Positions 1-6,461 of a stretch of 9,624 bases of DNA are shown in pieces (position 1 is the stretch's first letter; each line of letters starts with the position of its first letter). A model generated the notes under the pieces. The model saw nothing but the letters and a program-made list of their open reading frames with translations. It was not told where the DNA came from and did not search any database. Position numbers and translations under genes: made by a program. The stretch comes from Rhizobium sp. Its GTDB lineage: Bacteria > Pseudomonadota > Alphaproteobacteria > Rhizobiales > Rhizobiaceae. The stretch lies in assembly GCA_003527225.1 (NCBI GenBank), contig DPXQ01000116.1, forward strand, positions 136,943 through 146,566. Reading direction: 5' to 3'.

Positions 1-57
1 TGTCGCCAGCGGCATATACCATTCACCAGAGCCGGTGAAGAGCGGAGGAAGAAAAAA

Positions 58-71
58 CTGCAACGTTGCAG
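58..71. promoter_or_regulatory. Perfect 14-bp LacI-type operator palindrome
   Basis: The sequence CTGCAACGTTGCAG is its own reverse complement and has the central CG typical of LacI/GalR-family operators. It lies 45 bp before the first ATG of the AraC-type gene. Its core recurs, with one changed base, at 4890-4903 upstream of the sugar isomerase, which argues against a chance palindrome. The target may be the AraC gene or a minus-strand gene starting left of the window; I see no convincing start codon with a ribosome site on the minus strand in bases 1-57. The regulator is inferred to be a LacI-family protein encoded elsewhere, because the LacI gene in this window has different sites in front of it. 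Confidence 0.6.
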
Positions 72-116
72 GATTGAGTGTTTCCGGGACGTCATTGATG
101 CCCTGAAGGCTTCGAG

Positions 117-1124
117 ATGTTGATCCGCTGTTGTTTCTCCTGCCGGCGCCAATTCCAATCATCCGCGAATGCGTCCCGACTGGACCTCGCCTTCCAGGCT
201 CTGTACCCTTGCCGCATGAGCAGCAAGGAAAGCGACAGCGCGCAGACGGTCCCACCGGGTGCAAACGTGCAAACGCGGCACGTGGGCTCCGCCGGCGTCA
301 CCTTGACGCGTCTGCGCCATTCCGACTTCGAGGCCATTCAGCCGTCGCTTCCCGAGTACACCTTTTCCATATTGCTTGCCGGGCGTTCCAGACCCTGGCG
401 CGACATCGGCGACGGATTGGTGGTTCCGAAGGGCGCGGAAGCCTATAGACATCAAGGTGCCGGAATTTTGACACCTGCCGACACGTCGGCGCTCTGGCGG
501 GTCGAGGGCAATCACGACTGCCTGATTTTCTCCTTCCCCAAGGAAATGGTGGCACGGATGTTCGAAGAGTTCACACCAACGGGTGTAGCGTCACTCGACA
601 GGCTGACGGGACACGTGGTGCACGATCCGATTTTCGCCGCCGTCTCGAACGCACTTTGGAAGGAAAATACGAAGGATGCCGAAGGCGGCATCGGTCGCGC
701 CTATGGCGACCATGGTGTCGCCCTCATTCTTGCCCGTCTCGCTCAGGAAGCGGCGCGCGGCCCGTCACTCGGCATTACCCGGGGCGCGAAAGAGCGATTA
801 TCGCCCGGCAGCCTGAAGCGGGCGATCGAGCATATGCGTTCAAGGGTGGCCGACGATCCCAGCCTGGAGGAGATCGCCAACGCGGCGGGCTTGAGCCAAT
901 TCCACTTCCTGCGCGCTTTCAAAGCCTCCACGGGCCGAACGCCGATTCAATGGCTGCAAGACTTCCGGGTCGAACTCGCATCCGGCTTGTTGGCGGCCAC
1001 CGACATGCCCCTCGCGCAGCTCGCCCTTGAAGTCGGCTTCAAGAACCAGAGTCATTTCACGATCGTTTTTCGCCGTGCGACCGGAACGACACCGGCGCAG
1101 TGGCGCGCGCGGGCGCGCGCATAA
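117..1124 (+). CDS. AraC-family transcriptional regulator
   Basis: The 335-residue product has the AraC/XylS arrangement: an N-terminal ligand or oligomerisation region (about 50-215) and a C-terminal DNA-binding domain with two helix-turn-helix units. The first helix-turn-helix is near 249-273 (SLEEIANAAGLSQFHFLRAF). The second is near 298-330, with the family hallmark GFKNQSHFTIVFRRATGTTP. The ATG at 117 has a GAAGG ribosome site 7 bases upstream. The first 33 residues are Cys/Arg-rich and look unlike a folded domain, so translation may really begin at the ATG at 216 (MSSKESD), giving 302 residues, although that start has no clear ribosome site. The inducer is unknown. The NTF2-like gene follows after 104 bp on the same strand and could be its target. 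The gene ends in a GCGC-rich run encoding RARARA. Confidence 0.88.
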   Translation: MLIRCCFSCRRQFQSSANASRLDLAFQALYPCRMSSKESDSAQTVPPGANVQTRHVGSAGVTLTRLRHSDFEAIQPSLPEYTFSILLAGRSRPWRDIGDGLVVPKGAEAYRHQGAGILTPADTSALWRVEGNHDCLIFSFPKEMVARMFEEFTPTGVASLDRLTGHVVHDPIFAAVSNALWKENTKDAEGGIGRAYGDHGVALILARLAQEAARGPSLGITRGAKERLSPGSLKRAIEHMRSRVADDPSLEEIANAAGLSQFHFLRAFKASTGRTPIQWLQDFRVELASGLLAATDMPLAQLALEVGFKNQSHFTIVFRRATGTTPAQWRARARA

Positions 1125-1228
1125 TTTCGCAATTTCACGCAATGGCCCGCAACCAGCGGAAAGAACACGCCCTGAACATCTCCTAGGGAACAAGCGCCGG
1201 CACCGACGCCGCCCGAAGGAGATTTGTC

Positions 1229-1657
1229 ATGCAATCCAACACAGCACGGGATACCTCGGCTGCAAACCACCCCTGCCCGCTCGATGTCGTGCGGGCCGTC
1301 TACCGTGCCTATGCTGGCCGCGATCTGGCCGCAATCCAGGCTCTCTACCATCCGGACTGCGAGATCTACCAGTCCGACCTCTTGCCGTGGGGCGGCGAAT
1401 ATCGCGGCTATTCCGGCCTCCAGCAATTCTTCACCCGGCTGACCAGCACGATCAACACCGAGATCGTCGACGAGCAACTGTTCGAGGCAGGCGACCGCGT
1501 GGTCAGTATCGGACGCACACGGGGCAAGGCCTGGGCGACAGGCCGGCAATTCGAGCTTCCCGCGGTCCATATTTACACGGTGCGAGAGGGAAAGATCGTT
1601 CGCTACGAAGCCTATGTCGACACGCCGGCCATGCTCTCGGCCTGCGCATCGGACTGA
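1229..1657 (+). CDS. NTF2/SnoaL-like small protein
   Basis: The 142-residue protein has the pattern of the nuclear transport factor 2 / SnoaL-like fold. It has an N-terminal helix pair (VVRAVYRAYAGRDLAAIQAL, about 20-39), the early-strand signature YHPDCEIYQS (40-49), a middle helix (YSGLQQFFTRL, 61-71), and C-terminal strands ending in AVHIYTVREGKIVRYEAYVD (112-131). Members of this fold include small isomerases, cyclases, hydrolases and binding proteins. The family call does not give a reaction, and no catalytic set stands out here. There is no signal peptide or membrane segment, so it is probably cytosolic. The start is well supported by AAGGAG (1216-1221) 7 bases before the ATG. It follows the AraC gene on the same strand, which suggests it is controlled by that regulator or co-transcribed with it. 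Confidence 0.82.
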   Translation: MQSNTARDTSAANHPCPLDVVRAVYRAYAGRDLAAIQALYHPDCEIYQSDLLPWGGEYRGYSGLQQFFTRLTSTINTEIVDEQLFEAGDRVVSIGRTRGKAWATGRQFELPAVHIYTVREGKIVRYEAYVDTPAMLSACASD

Positions 1658-1708
1658 CCTCACGCGGGTGCCTCGGCATTTCCAGAACCTGTTTACGTCC
1701 CATCGGTC

Positions 1709-1770
1709 GCCCCTCTCCCCACGTGCGGGGAGAGGCCGGGAGCAACTCAGTTGCTCCCCGTGGTGAGGGC
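1709..1770. repeat. Rhizobial palindromic intergenic repeat (RIME/RPU-like)
   Basis: Two adjacent hairpins fill this stretch. The first pairs CCTCTCCCC (1712-1720) with GGGGAGAGG (1727-1735) around a 6-base loop. The second pairs GGGAGCAACT (1738-1747) with AGTTGCTCCC (1749-1758) around one base. The outer GCCC (1709-1712) and GGGC (1767-1770) are also complementary. This style of short mosaic of G/C-rich palindromes is known from rhizobial genomes; the family name is assigned from memory of that style. Similar material may continue to about 1813, where AGCGG (1773-1777) can pair with CCGCT (1790-1794). It lies between the convergent NTF2-like and oxidoreductase genes, where its hairpins could protect or end both transcripts. 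No U-run was seen. Confidence 0.75.
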
Positions 1771-1813
1771 AAAGCGGCGAGGAGAGCTTCCGCTCGGCCC
1801 CACGAGCGCGAAG

Positions 1814-2983
1814 TCACACCCTCACCCACGCCCCGTTGCCCTTCGACGACGCCACGCAGGCCTCGACGAAGGCAACGCCTTTGACGCCGTCGTCGATGGT
1901 CGGATAGACGACCGCCGGATCGACGGCCTTCCCCGATTTCGAGGCGTTGATCGCAAGGGCAGCTTCGGAATAGATCGTCGCGAAGGCTTCCAGATAGCCT
2001 TCCGGATGGCCCGCCGGAATGCGGCTCACGCGGGCCGCCGAAGCGCCCGCGCCGGCACCGTTTCGGGTGATCAGCCGTTTCTCTTCGCCAAAGGGCGTGA
2101 ACCAGAGATGGTTCGGATTTTCCTGCGCCCATTCGAGCCCGCCCTTCGTCCCGTAGACCCGCAGGCGCAGGCCGTTCTCGTTGCCCGGCGCCACCTGGCT
2201 GCACCACAGCATGCCCTTTGCCCCGCCTTCGAAGCGCAGCATCACATGCGCGTTGTCGTCGACCCGCCGCCCCTCGACGAAACTGTCGAGATCCGCAGCC
2301 AGGCTGTCGAGCCTCAGCCCCGAAACGAAGCAGGCGAGGTTATAGGCGTGGGTGCCGATATCGCCGGTCGAACCTCCAGCGCCCGCCTGGCTGGGATCGG
2401 TCCGCCAGACGGCCTGTTTGGCGCCGGTCTGCTCGACCGCCTCGGTCAGCCAGTCCTGCGCATATTCGGCCTGCACCACGCGGATCGCGCCGAGTTGACC
2501 AGCGGCGACCATCTCGCGCGCCTGGCGCACCATCGGATATCCGGTGTAGTTGTGGGTCAGCACGAACAGCGCCTTCGACTTGCCGGCCACCTCTTTCAGC
2601 TTCTTGGCATCCTCGAGATTGGAGGTCAGCGGCTTATCGCAGATCACATGGATGGCGCGCTCGAGAAAGGCCCTGGCCGCCGGATAGTGCAGGTTGTTCG
2701 GCGTGACGATCGACACCGCCTCGATACCGTCCGGCCGCGCCGCTTCCCTCTCGGCCATCTCCTCGAACGAGCCGTAGCAGCGCTCAGGATCGAGCCCCAG
2801 CTCGCGGCCGGAGGCTTGTGATTTCTCCGCCGTCGAGGACAGGGCCCCGGCCACCAGCTCGAAATGATCGTCGATGCGCGCCGCCATGCGGTGCACGCCG
2901 CCGATGAAGGCGCCCGAACCGCCCCCCACCATGCCGAGCCTGATCTTTTCCGTCCGCTCTTCAGTCTTTCCTTCGATCGCCAT
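1814..2983 (-). CDS. Gfo/Idh/MocA-family NAD(P)-dependent oxidoreductase
   Basis: The 389-residue product has an N-terminal Rossmann domain with the dinucleotide loop GMVGGGSGAFIGGVHR (about 17-32). It has the family motif SIVTPNNLHY (91-100) and the active-site loop CDKPLT (115-120), whose Lys117 and Pro118 correspond to the EKP motif. The C-terminal substrate domain carries GDIGTHAYNL (207-216), with Asp208 and His212 in the usual catalytic positions. Such enzymes oxidise or reduce hydroxyl groups of sugars, inositols or glycosides in the cytosol. The start at 2983 is chosen because GGGAGG stands 6 bases before it; a frame extension to 3028 has no such site. The matching sugar isomerase lies on the same strand upstream, but the acetyltransferase gene separates them. 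The substrate is not deducible. Confidence 0.93.
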   Translation of the reverse strand: MAIEGKTEERTEKIRLGMVGGGSGAFIGGVHRMAARIDDHFELVAGALSSTAEKSQASGRELGLDPERCYGSFEEMAEREAARPDGIEAVSIVTPNNLHYPAARAFLERAIHVICDKPLTSNLEDAKKLKEVAGKSKALFVLTHNYTGYPMVRQAREMVAAGQLGAIRVVQAEYAQDWLTEAVEQTGAKQAVWRTDPSQAGAGGSTGDIGTHAYNLACFVSGLRLDSLAADLDSFVEGRRVDDNAHVMLRFEGGAKGMLWCSQVAPGNENGLRLRVYGTKGGLEWAQENPNHLWFTPFGEEKRLITRNGAGAGASAARVSRIPAGHPEGYLEAFATIYSEAALAINASKSGKAVDPAVVYPTIDDGVKGVAFVEACVASSKGNGAWVRV

Positions 2984-3060
2984 GCTTTTCCTCCCTGAAA
3001 TCTGAAAGCAGACCGACGCACTGGCCAATCCGCCGGAAACGCGCTATTTGTACCCGTCGA

Positions 3061-3165
3061 ACTGAGGAGACTACGGACATGAACACTTAGGGCCGCCTTT
3101 TGTTGAAGGCGAATTGAACAAGCCGATCCGGCCATCCGCCGGACTAGTTTTATTCAATCCCGAGG
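3061..3165 (+). promoter_or_regulatory. Possible structured leader with three-codon ORF ahead of acetyltransferase
   Basis: Upstream of the acetyltransferase start, GAGGAG (3064-3069) precedes ATG AAC ACT TAG (3079-3090) by 9 bases. A hairpin follows: CGCCTT (3094-3099) with AAGGCG (3106-3111). Then come nested inverted repeats: ATTGAA (3113-3118) with TTCAAT (3153-3158), enclosing CCGG (3128-3131) with CCGG (3139-3142). The outer arm ends 2 bases before the gene's own ribosome site, CGAGG (3161-3165). A leader peptide with hairpins is reminiscent of translational attenuation seen in some resistance genes, but the ORF is only three codons and the stems are short. Chance is a real alternative. 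The 189-bp gap must also hold the promoter of the divergent oxidoreductase. Confidence 0.25.
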
Positions 3166-3172
3166 TTTGATC

Positions 3173-3811
3173 ATGCCCCTCCTGAACAAGGATGCCCTGC
3201 ATCCAATCACGCTGCCCACGGGCGCGCTTTTCACCGAGACCGTCCAATTGCAAGCCGCCATCGACCATCCGCGGATCGAGGTCGGCGAATACAGTTATTT
3301 CACCCATTCCGGAGCTCCGGAAGAAACCGCCAGCATTCTTGCGCCCTACCTGAGCCCCTTCAGCCGGGAAAAACTGGTGATCGGCAGATTTGCCCAAATC
3401 GCCCGTGGAACGACCTTCATCACCTCGTCCGCCAACCATCCGATGACCGGGGTCACCAGCTATCCGTTCCGCATCTTCAATCCCGATACGATGATGGATT
3501 ATGCCGGCCTGCCCTACAAGGACACGACCGTTGGCCATGACGTCTGGATTGGTCACAGCGCCACGATCATGCCGGGCGTCACCATTGGCCACGGCGCGAT
3601 CATCGCCTCTGCTGCCGTCGTCACCCGCGACGTGCCACCCTACGCCATCGTCGGCGGCAATCCGGCCAGCCTCATCCGCATGCGCTTTTCCGGCGAGGCG
3701 ATCGCCGACCTCCTGGAGATCGCGTGGTGGGATTGGCCAATCGACAAGATCGAGGCCAATCTCCCGGCGCTTGAGTGCGGCGACCTCGCCGCTCTGAGGG
3801 CAGCCAGCTGA
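3173..3811 (+). CDS. Hexapeptide acetyltransferase, Vat/CatB (xenobiotic acetyltransferase) type
   Basis: The 212-residue protein has the left-handed beta-helix layout of xenobiotic acetyltransferases. It shows early strands with EVGEYSYFTH (36-45), the segment SSANHPMTG whose His89 matches the catalytic His of Vat and CatB enzymes, and a hexapeptide coil (VGHDVWIGHSATIMPGVTIG, then GHGAIIASAAVVTRDV). It ends with the acetyl-CoA loop PPYAIVGGNPASLIRMRF and a C-terminal helical tail beginning WWDWP. Family members move acetyl from acetyl-CoA to chloramphenicol, streptogramins or sugars; the acceptor here is unknown, and a sugar is possible given the neighbours. I place the start at the ATG at 3173 (CGAGG 7 bases upstream), not the TTG at 3167. 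Its stop lies 2 bp from that of the convergent isomerase. It is the only plus-strand gene between two minus-strand sugar genes. Confidence 0.9.
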   Translation: MPLLNKDALHPITLPTGALFTETVQLQAAIDHPRIEVGEYSYFTHSGAPEETASILAPYLSPFSREKLVIGRFAQIARGTTFITSSANHPMTGVTSYPFRIFNPDTMMDYAGLPYKDTTVGHDVWIGHSATIMPGVTIGHGAIIASAAVVTRDVPPYAIVGGNPASLIRMRFSGEAIADLLEIAWWDWPIDKIEANLPALECGDLAALRAAS

Positions 3812-3813
3812 TC

Positions 3814-4866
3814 TCAAAGCCCCAGCATCCGGCGGTTTGCGGCATCGTCCGTGCCGCCGGAGGCGAAATCGTCGAACGCCCGCTCGGTCACGCGGATGAT
3901 GTGATGCTTCACGAATTCGGCGCCCTCCCTGGCCCCGTCTTCCGGATGCTTCAAAGCGCATTCCCATTCGACCACCGCCCAGCCGTCGAAGTCGTTCGCC
4001 GCCATCTTGGAGAAGATCGCGCCGAAATCGACCTGCCCGTCGCCCGGCGAGCGGAAGCGCCCTGCCCGGTTCACCCAGCCCTGATAGCCGCCATAGACGC
4101 CCTGCCGGCCGGTCGGATTGAACTCCGCGTCCTTGACGTGGAACATCTTGATCCGGTCCTTGTAGATGTCGATGTGGTCCAGATAGTCGAGGCATTGCAG
4201 CACATAGTGCGACGGATCGTAGAGCATGTTGGCGCGCGCATGCCCGCCGACGCGCTCAAGGAACATTTCGAAGGTCATGCCGTCATGCAGGTCCTCGCCC
4301 GGATGGATCTCGTAGCAGACGTCGACGCCCTGTTCCTCGGCATAGTCGAGGATCGGTTTCCAGCGCCTGGCCAGTTCGTCGAAGGCGGTTTCGACGAGGC
4401 CTGTCGGGCGTTGCGGCCAGGGATAGAAATAAGGCCAGGCCAGCGCCCCGGAAAAGGTCGCGTGCGCCTCGATGCCGAGATTGCGCGATGCCTTCAGCGC
4501 CATCTTCACCTGTTCGACGGCCCATTCCTGCCGCGCCTTGGGATTGCCGCGCACCTCCGGTGCGGCAAAGCCGTCGAAGGCCTCGTCATAGGCCGGATGC
4601 ACGGCGACCAGCTGGCCCTGCAAATGGGTCGAAAGCTCGGTGATCTCGACGCCATTGGCGCGCGCCACGCCCGCCAGTTCGTCGCAATAATCCTTGGATT
4701 CCGCCGCCTTCTTCAGATCGATCAGCTGGCTCGCCCAGGTCGGGATCTGCACACCGAGATAGCCCTTTTCGGCCGCCCATCTGGTAATCCCGTCCCAGGA
4801 ATTGAAAGGCGCGGCTTCGCCCGCAAACTGCCCGAGAAAGATGCCAGGCCCCTTGATCGTCTTCAT
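3814..4866 (-). CDS. Sugar isomerase/epimerase, AP-endonuclease-2-like TIM barrel
   Basis: The 350-residue protein matches the xylose-isomerase-like TIM-barrel family that includes IolE and many sugar epimerases. Likely metal ligands sit at strand ends: Glu186 in VCYEIHPGE, Asp217 and His220 in LYDPSHY, His243 in KMFHVKDAE, and Glu300 in WAVVEWE. These enzymes shift carbonyls or invert carbons in sugars, keto-sugars or inosose. The start at 4866 (MKTIKGPG) is preceded by GGGAGGAG; an in-frame ATG at 4920 would place the operator inside the coding region and is rejected. A LacI-type operator lies 20 bp upstream of the start, so the gene is probably repressed without its sugar. Together with the oxidoreductase it suggests an oxidise-then-rearrange pathway, as with IolG/IolE or YcjS/YcjR; the actual substrate is unknown. 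Confidence 0.92.
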   Translation of the reverse strand: MKTIKGPGIFLGQFAGEAAPFNSWDGITRWAAEKGYLGVQIPTWASQLIDLKKAAESKDYCDELAGVARANGVEITELSTHLQGQLVAVHPAYDEAFDGFAAPEVRGNPKARQEWAVEQVKMALKASRNLGIEAHATFSGALAWPYFYPWPQRPTGLVETAFDELARRWKPILDYAEEQGVDVCYEIHPGEDLHDGMTFEMFLERVGGHARANMLYDPSHYVLQCLDYLDHIDIYKDRIKMFHVKDAEFNPTGRQGVYGGYQGWVNRAGRFRSPGDGQVDFGAIFSKMAANDFDGWAVVEWECALKHPEDGAREGAEFVKHHIIRVTERAFDDFASGGTDDAANRRMLGL

Positions 4867-4886
4867 GAAATCTCCTCCCGGAACTT

Positions 4887-4906
4887 TTACTGTAACGTTG
4901 CAGTAA
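4887..4906. promoter_or_regulatory. LacI-type operator upstream of sugar isomerase
   Basis: TTACTGTAACGTTGCAGTAA is a 20-bp inverted repeat with a single mismatched pair (T4893 against G4900) and a central CG. Its inner 14 bp match the perfect palindrome at 58-71 at 13 of 14 positions. On the minus strand it lies between a possible -35 hexamer TTGATA (4915-4920) and the ribosome site of the isomerase gene, so a bound repressor would block RNA polymerase. No strong -10 was identified; TACAGT inside the palindrome is a weak candidate with a long 20-bp spacer. Confidence 0.72.
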
Positions 4907-4925
4907 TCCACCTCTATCAAAGTTT

Positions 4926-4960
4926 TCAGGCGGGGAAAACCTCCCGTCTTCCCCGCCTGA
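4926..4960 (-). terminator. Strong hairpin after xylA (terminator or mRNA end)
   Basis: A perfect 12-bp stem pairs TCAGGCGGGGAA (4926-4937) with TTCCCCGCCTGA (4949-4960) around an 11-base loop. It begins 14 bases past the xylA stop codon and lies upstream of the isomerase promoter region. There is no clear U-run after it on either strand, so it may act as an RNA-stabilising 3' end or an atypical terminator. It marks the boundary between the xyl operon and the isomerase transcript. Confidence 0.6.
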
Positions 4961-4974
4961 CGGCAATCTAAATG

Positions 4975-6285
4975 TCAAACGTAGCGGTTGACGACATTTT
5001 CCAGATATTCCTGACGGCCCGACTTCGGCTCGGGATTGATGTTTTCCCGCTCGACCTGTGCCGCGATCTCGTCGAGCGAGTATTCGCCGCGCAGCATCTT
5101 CTGCGCCTCGGGGCTTTCCCACTTCGCGTAACGTTCCTCGAGCGGCTTGGACAGCGCTCCGTCCTCGATCATCTTCGCGGCCGCCTTGAGGCCGCGCGCG
5201 CAGCAGTCCATGCCGCCGATATGACCGATCAAGAGGTCCGCCGGGTCGAGCGACTGGCGCCGCAGCTTCGCGTCGAAATTGGTGCCGCCGGTCGCAAAGC
5301 CGCCGCCCGACAGGATGTGATAATAGGCAAGCGCCATTTCCGGCACGTTGTTCGGAAACTGGTCGGTATCCCAGCCGGACTGGTAGTCGTTGCGGTTCAT
5401 GTCGATCGAGCCGAAGATGCCGAAGGCGTTCGCCATGGCGATCTCGTGCTCGAAGGAATGGCCGGCGAGGATCGCGTGGCCCTGCTCGATATTGACCTTC
5501 ACCTCGTTTTCCAGCCCGTTCTTCTGCAGGAAGGCATAGACGGTCGCGACGTCGTAGTCGTACTGGTGCTTGGTCGGCTCCTGCGGCTTCGGCTCGATCA
5601 GGATCGTGCCCTTGAAACCGGTCTTGTACTTGTATTCCACGACCAGATTGAGGAAACGGCCAAGCTGGTTCAGCTCGCGCTTCAGGTCGGTGTTGAGCAG
5701 GGTCTCGTAGCCCTCGCGACCGCCCCAGAGCACATAGTTCTCGCCGCCGAGCCGCTGGGTCGCGTCCATGCAGGTCTTCACGGTCGCCGCCGAGAAGGCG
5801 AAGACGTCCGGATCGGGATTGGTCGCGGCCCCGCTCATGAAGCGGCGGTTGGAGAACAGGTTCGCCGTGCCCCACAAGAGCTTGACGCCGGTCTCGGCCT
5901 GCTTCTTCTCGAAATAGTCGACGATCTCGTTGAGATTCTTCGTGTTCTCCGCGAAATTCGTGCCTTCCGGGCGCACATCCGCGTCGTGGAAGCAGTAGTA
6001 GGGTGCGCCGAGCAGCTGGAAGAATTCGAAGGCGACGTCCGCCTTCATCTTCGCCGCTTCCATCGTGTCGGAAAACCACGGCCGCTGGAAGGTCTGCCCG
6101 CCGAAGGGATCGCCGCCCGGCCAGGTGAACGAGTGCCAATAGGCGACCGCGAAGCGCAGATGATCTTCCATGCGCTTGCCGGCCACCATCTCGTCGGGGT
6201 TGTAGTGGCGGAAGGCGAGCGGATTGGTGCTCTCCGGACCTTCGTATTTCACTTTGGCGATATCGCCGAAGAAGCCTGTGGTCAT
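4975..6285 (-). CDS. xylA: Xylose isomerase
   Basis: This 436-residue enzyme interconverts D-xylose and D-xylulose in the cytosol. All known catalytic and metal sites of the longer (class II) xylose isomerases are present: His100 and Asp103 in CFHDADV, Glu231 and Lys233 in [15 protein letters not shown], Glu267 and His270 in NIEQGHA, Asp295 in GSIDMN, Asp306 and Asp308 in GWDTDQF, and Asp338 in NFDAK. The numbering runs one behind that of E. coli XylA. The frame stays open far upstream, through the gap and into xylB. The start MTTGFFGDI at 6285 is fixed by AGGAGG 8 bases before it and by homology. It is downstream of xylB in the same direction, separated by 176 bp that contain a mosaic repeat and a small TGCCGCA/TGCGGCA hairpin (6316-6331). 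Confidence 0.98.
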   Translation of the reverse strand: MTTGFFGDIAKVKYEGPESTNPLAFRHYNPDEMVAGKRMEDHLRFAVAYWHSFTWPGGDPFGGQTFQRPWFSDTMEAAKMKADVAFEFFQLLGAPYYCFHDADVRPEGTNFAENTKNLNEIVDYFEKKQAETGVKLLWGTANLFSNRRFMSGAATNPDPDVFAFSAATVKTCMDATQRLGGENYVLWGGREGYETLLNTDLKRELNQLGRFLNLVVEYKYKTGFKGTILIEPKPQEPTKHQYDYDVATVYAFLQKNGLENEVKVNIEQGHAILAGHSFEHEIAMANAFGIFGSIDMNRNDYQSGWDTDQFPNNVPEMALAYYHILSGGGFATGGTNFDAKLRRQSLDPADLLIGHIGGMDCCARGLKAAAKMIEDGALSKPLEERYAKWESPEAQKMLRGEYSLDEIAAQVERENINPEPKSGRQEYLENVVNRYV

Positions 6286-6341
6286 GGGTGTTTCCTCCTG
6301 TTGGCTTACACTGCCTGCCGCAAATGCGGCACGTCTCTTCC

Positions 6342-6454
6342 GCCCCTCATCCGCCTGCCGGCACCTTCTCCCCGTAAACGGGGAGAAGGGCCAAACGGCA
6401 CCGCCAGGGCCGTCCCCTCTCCCCGCCTGCGGGGAGAGGGTCAGGGTGAGGGGC
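6342..6454. repeat. RIME-like mosaic repeat with inverted ends in the xylB-xylA gap
   Basis: The 113-bp element is bounded by GCCCCTCA (6342-6349) and TGAGGGGC (6447-6454), which are inverted copies. Inside are two 12-bp perfect stems, each with a 2-base loop: CCTTCTCCCCGT with ACGGGGAGAAGG (6364-6389), and CCCTCTCCCCGC with GCGGGGAGAGGG (6415-6440). A small central stem pairs ACGGC (6395-6399) with GCCGT (6409-6413). This matches the design of rhizobial intergenic mosaic elements (name from memory). It ends 7 bp from the xylB stop codon and lies about 40 bp upstream of the xylA ribosome site. Transcribed hairpins could change the relative amounts of xylB and xylA message. Confidence 0.85.
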
Positions 6455-6461
6455 AAATCCG

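Noticed and set aside
1..123. Plus-strand frame open from the left edge to a stop at 121-123
   Set aside because: It is short, has no recognisable protein character, contains the operator palindrome, and is open probably by chance. A second frame stopping at 36-38 could be a gene end but cannot be supported.
1098..1121. GCGCGC-rich run near the AraC gene end
   Set aside because: It encodes the RARARA tail in frame and is explained by Arg/Ala codons in high-GC DNA.
1751..2821. 356-codon plus-strand ORF opposite the oxidoreductase
   Set aside because: It begins inside the palindromic repeat and runs antisense to a well-supported gene; its composition is that of a shadow frame.
4867..4920. Eighteen-codon N-terminal extension of the isomerase
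   Set aside because: It contains the operator and the ribosome site of the real start, and its own ATG lacks a ribosome site.
3775..4971. 398-codon plus-strand ORF opposite the sugar isomerase
   Set aside because: It is a shadow frame of the isomerase gene, overlaps the end of the acetyltransferase gene, and has no recognisable domain.
6364..6440. Repeated hairpins considered as CRISPR repeats
   Set aside because: There are only two non-identical palindromes with no regular spacers; they form one mosaic intergenic element.
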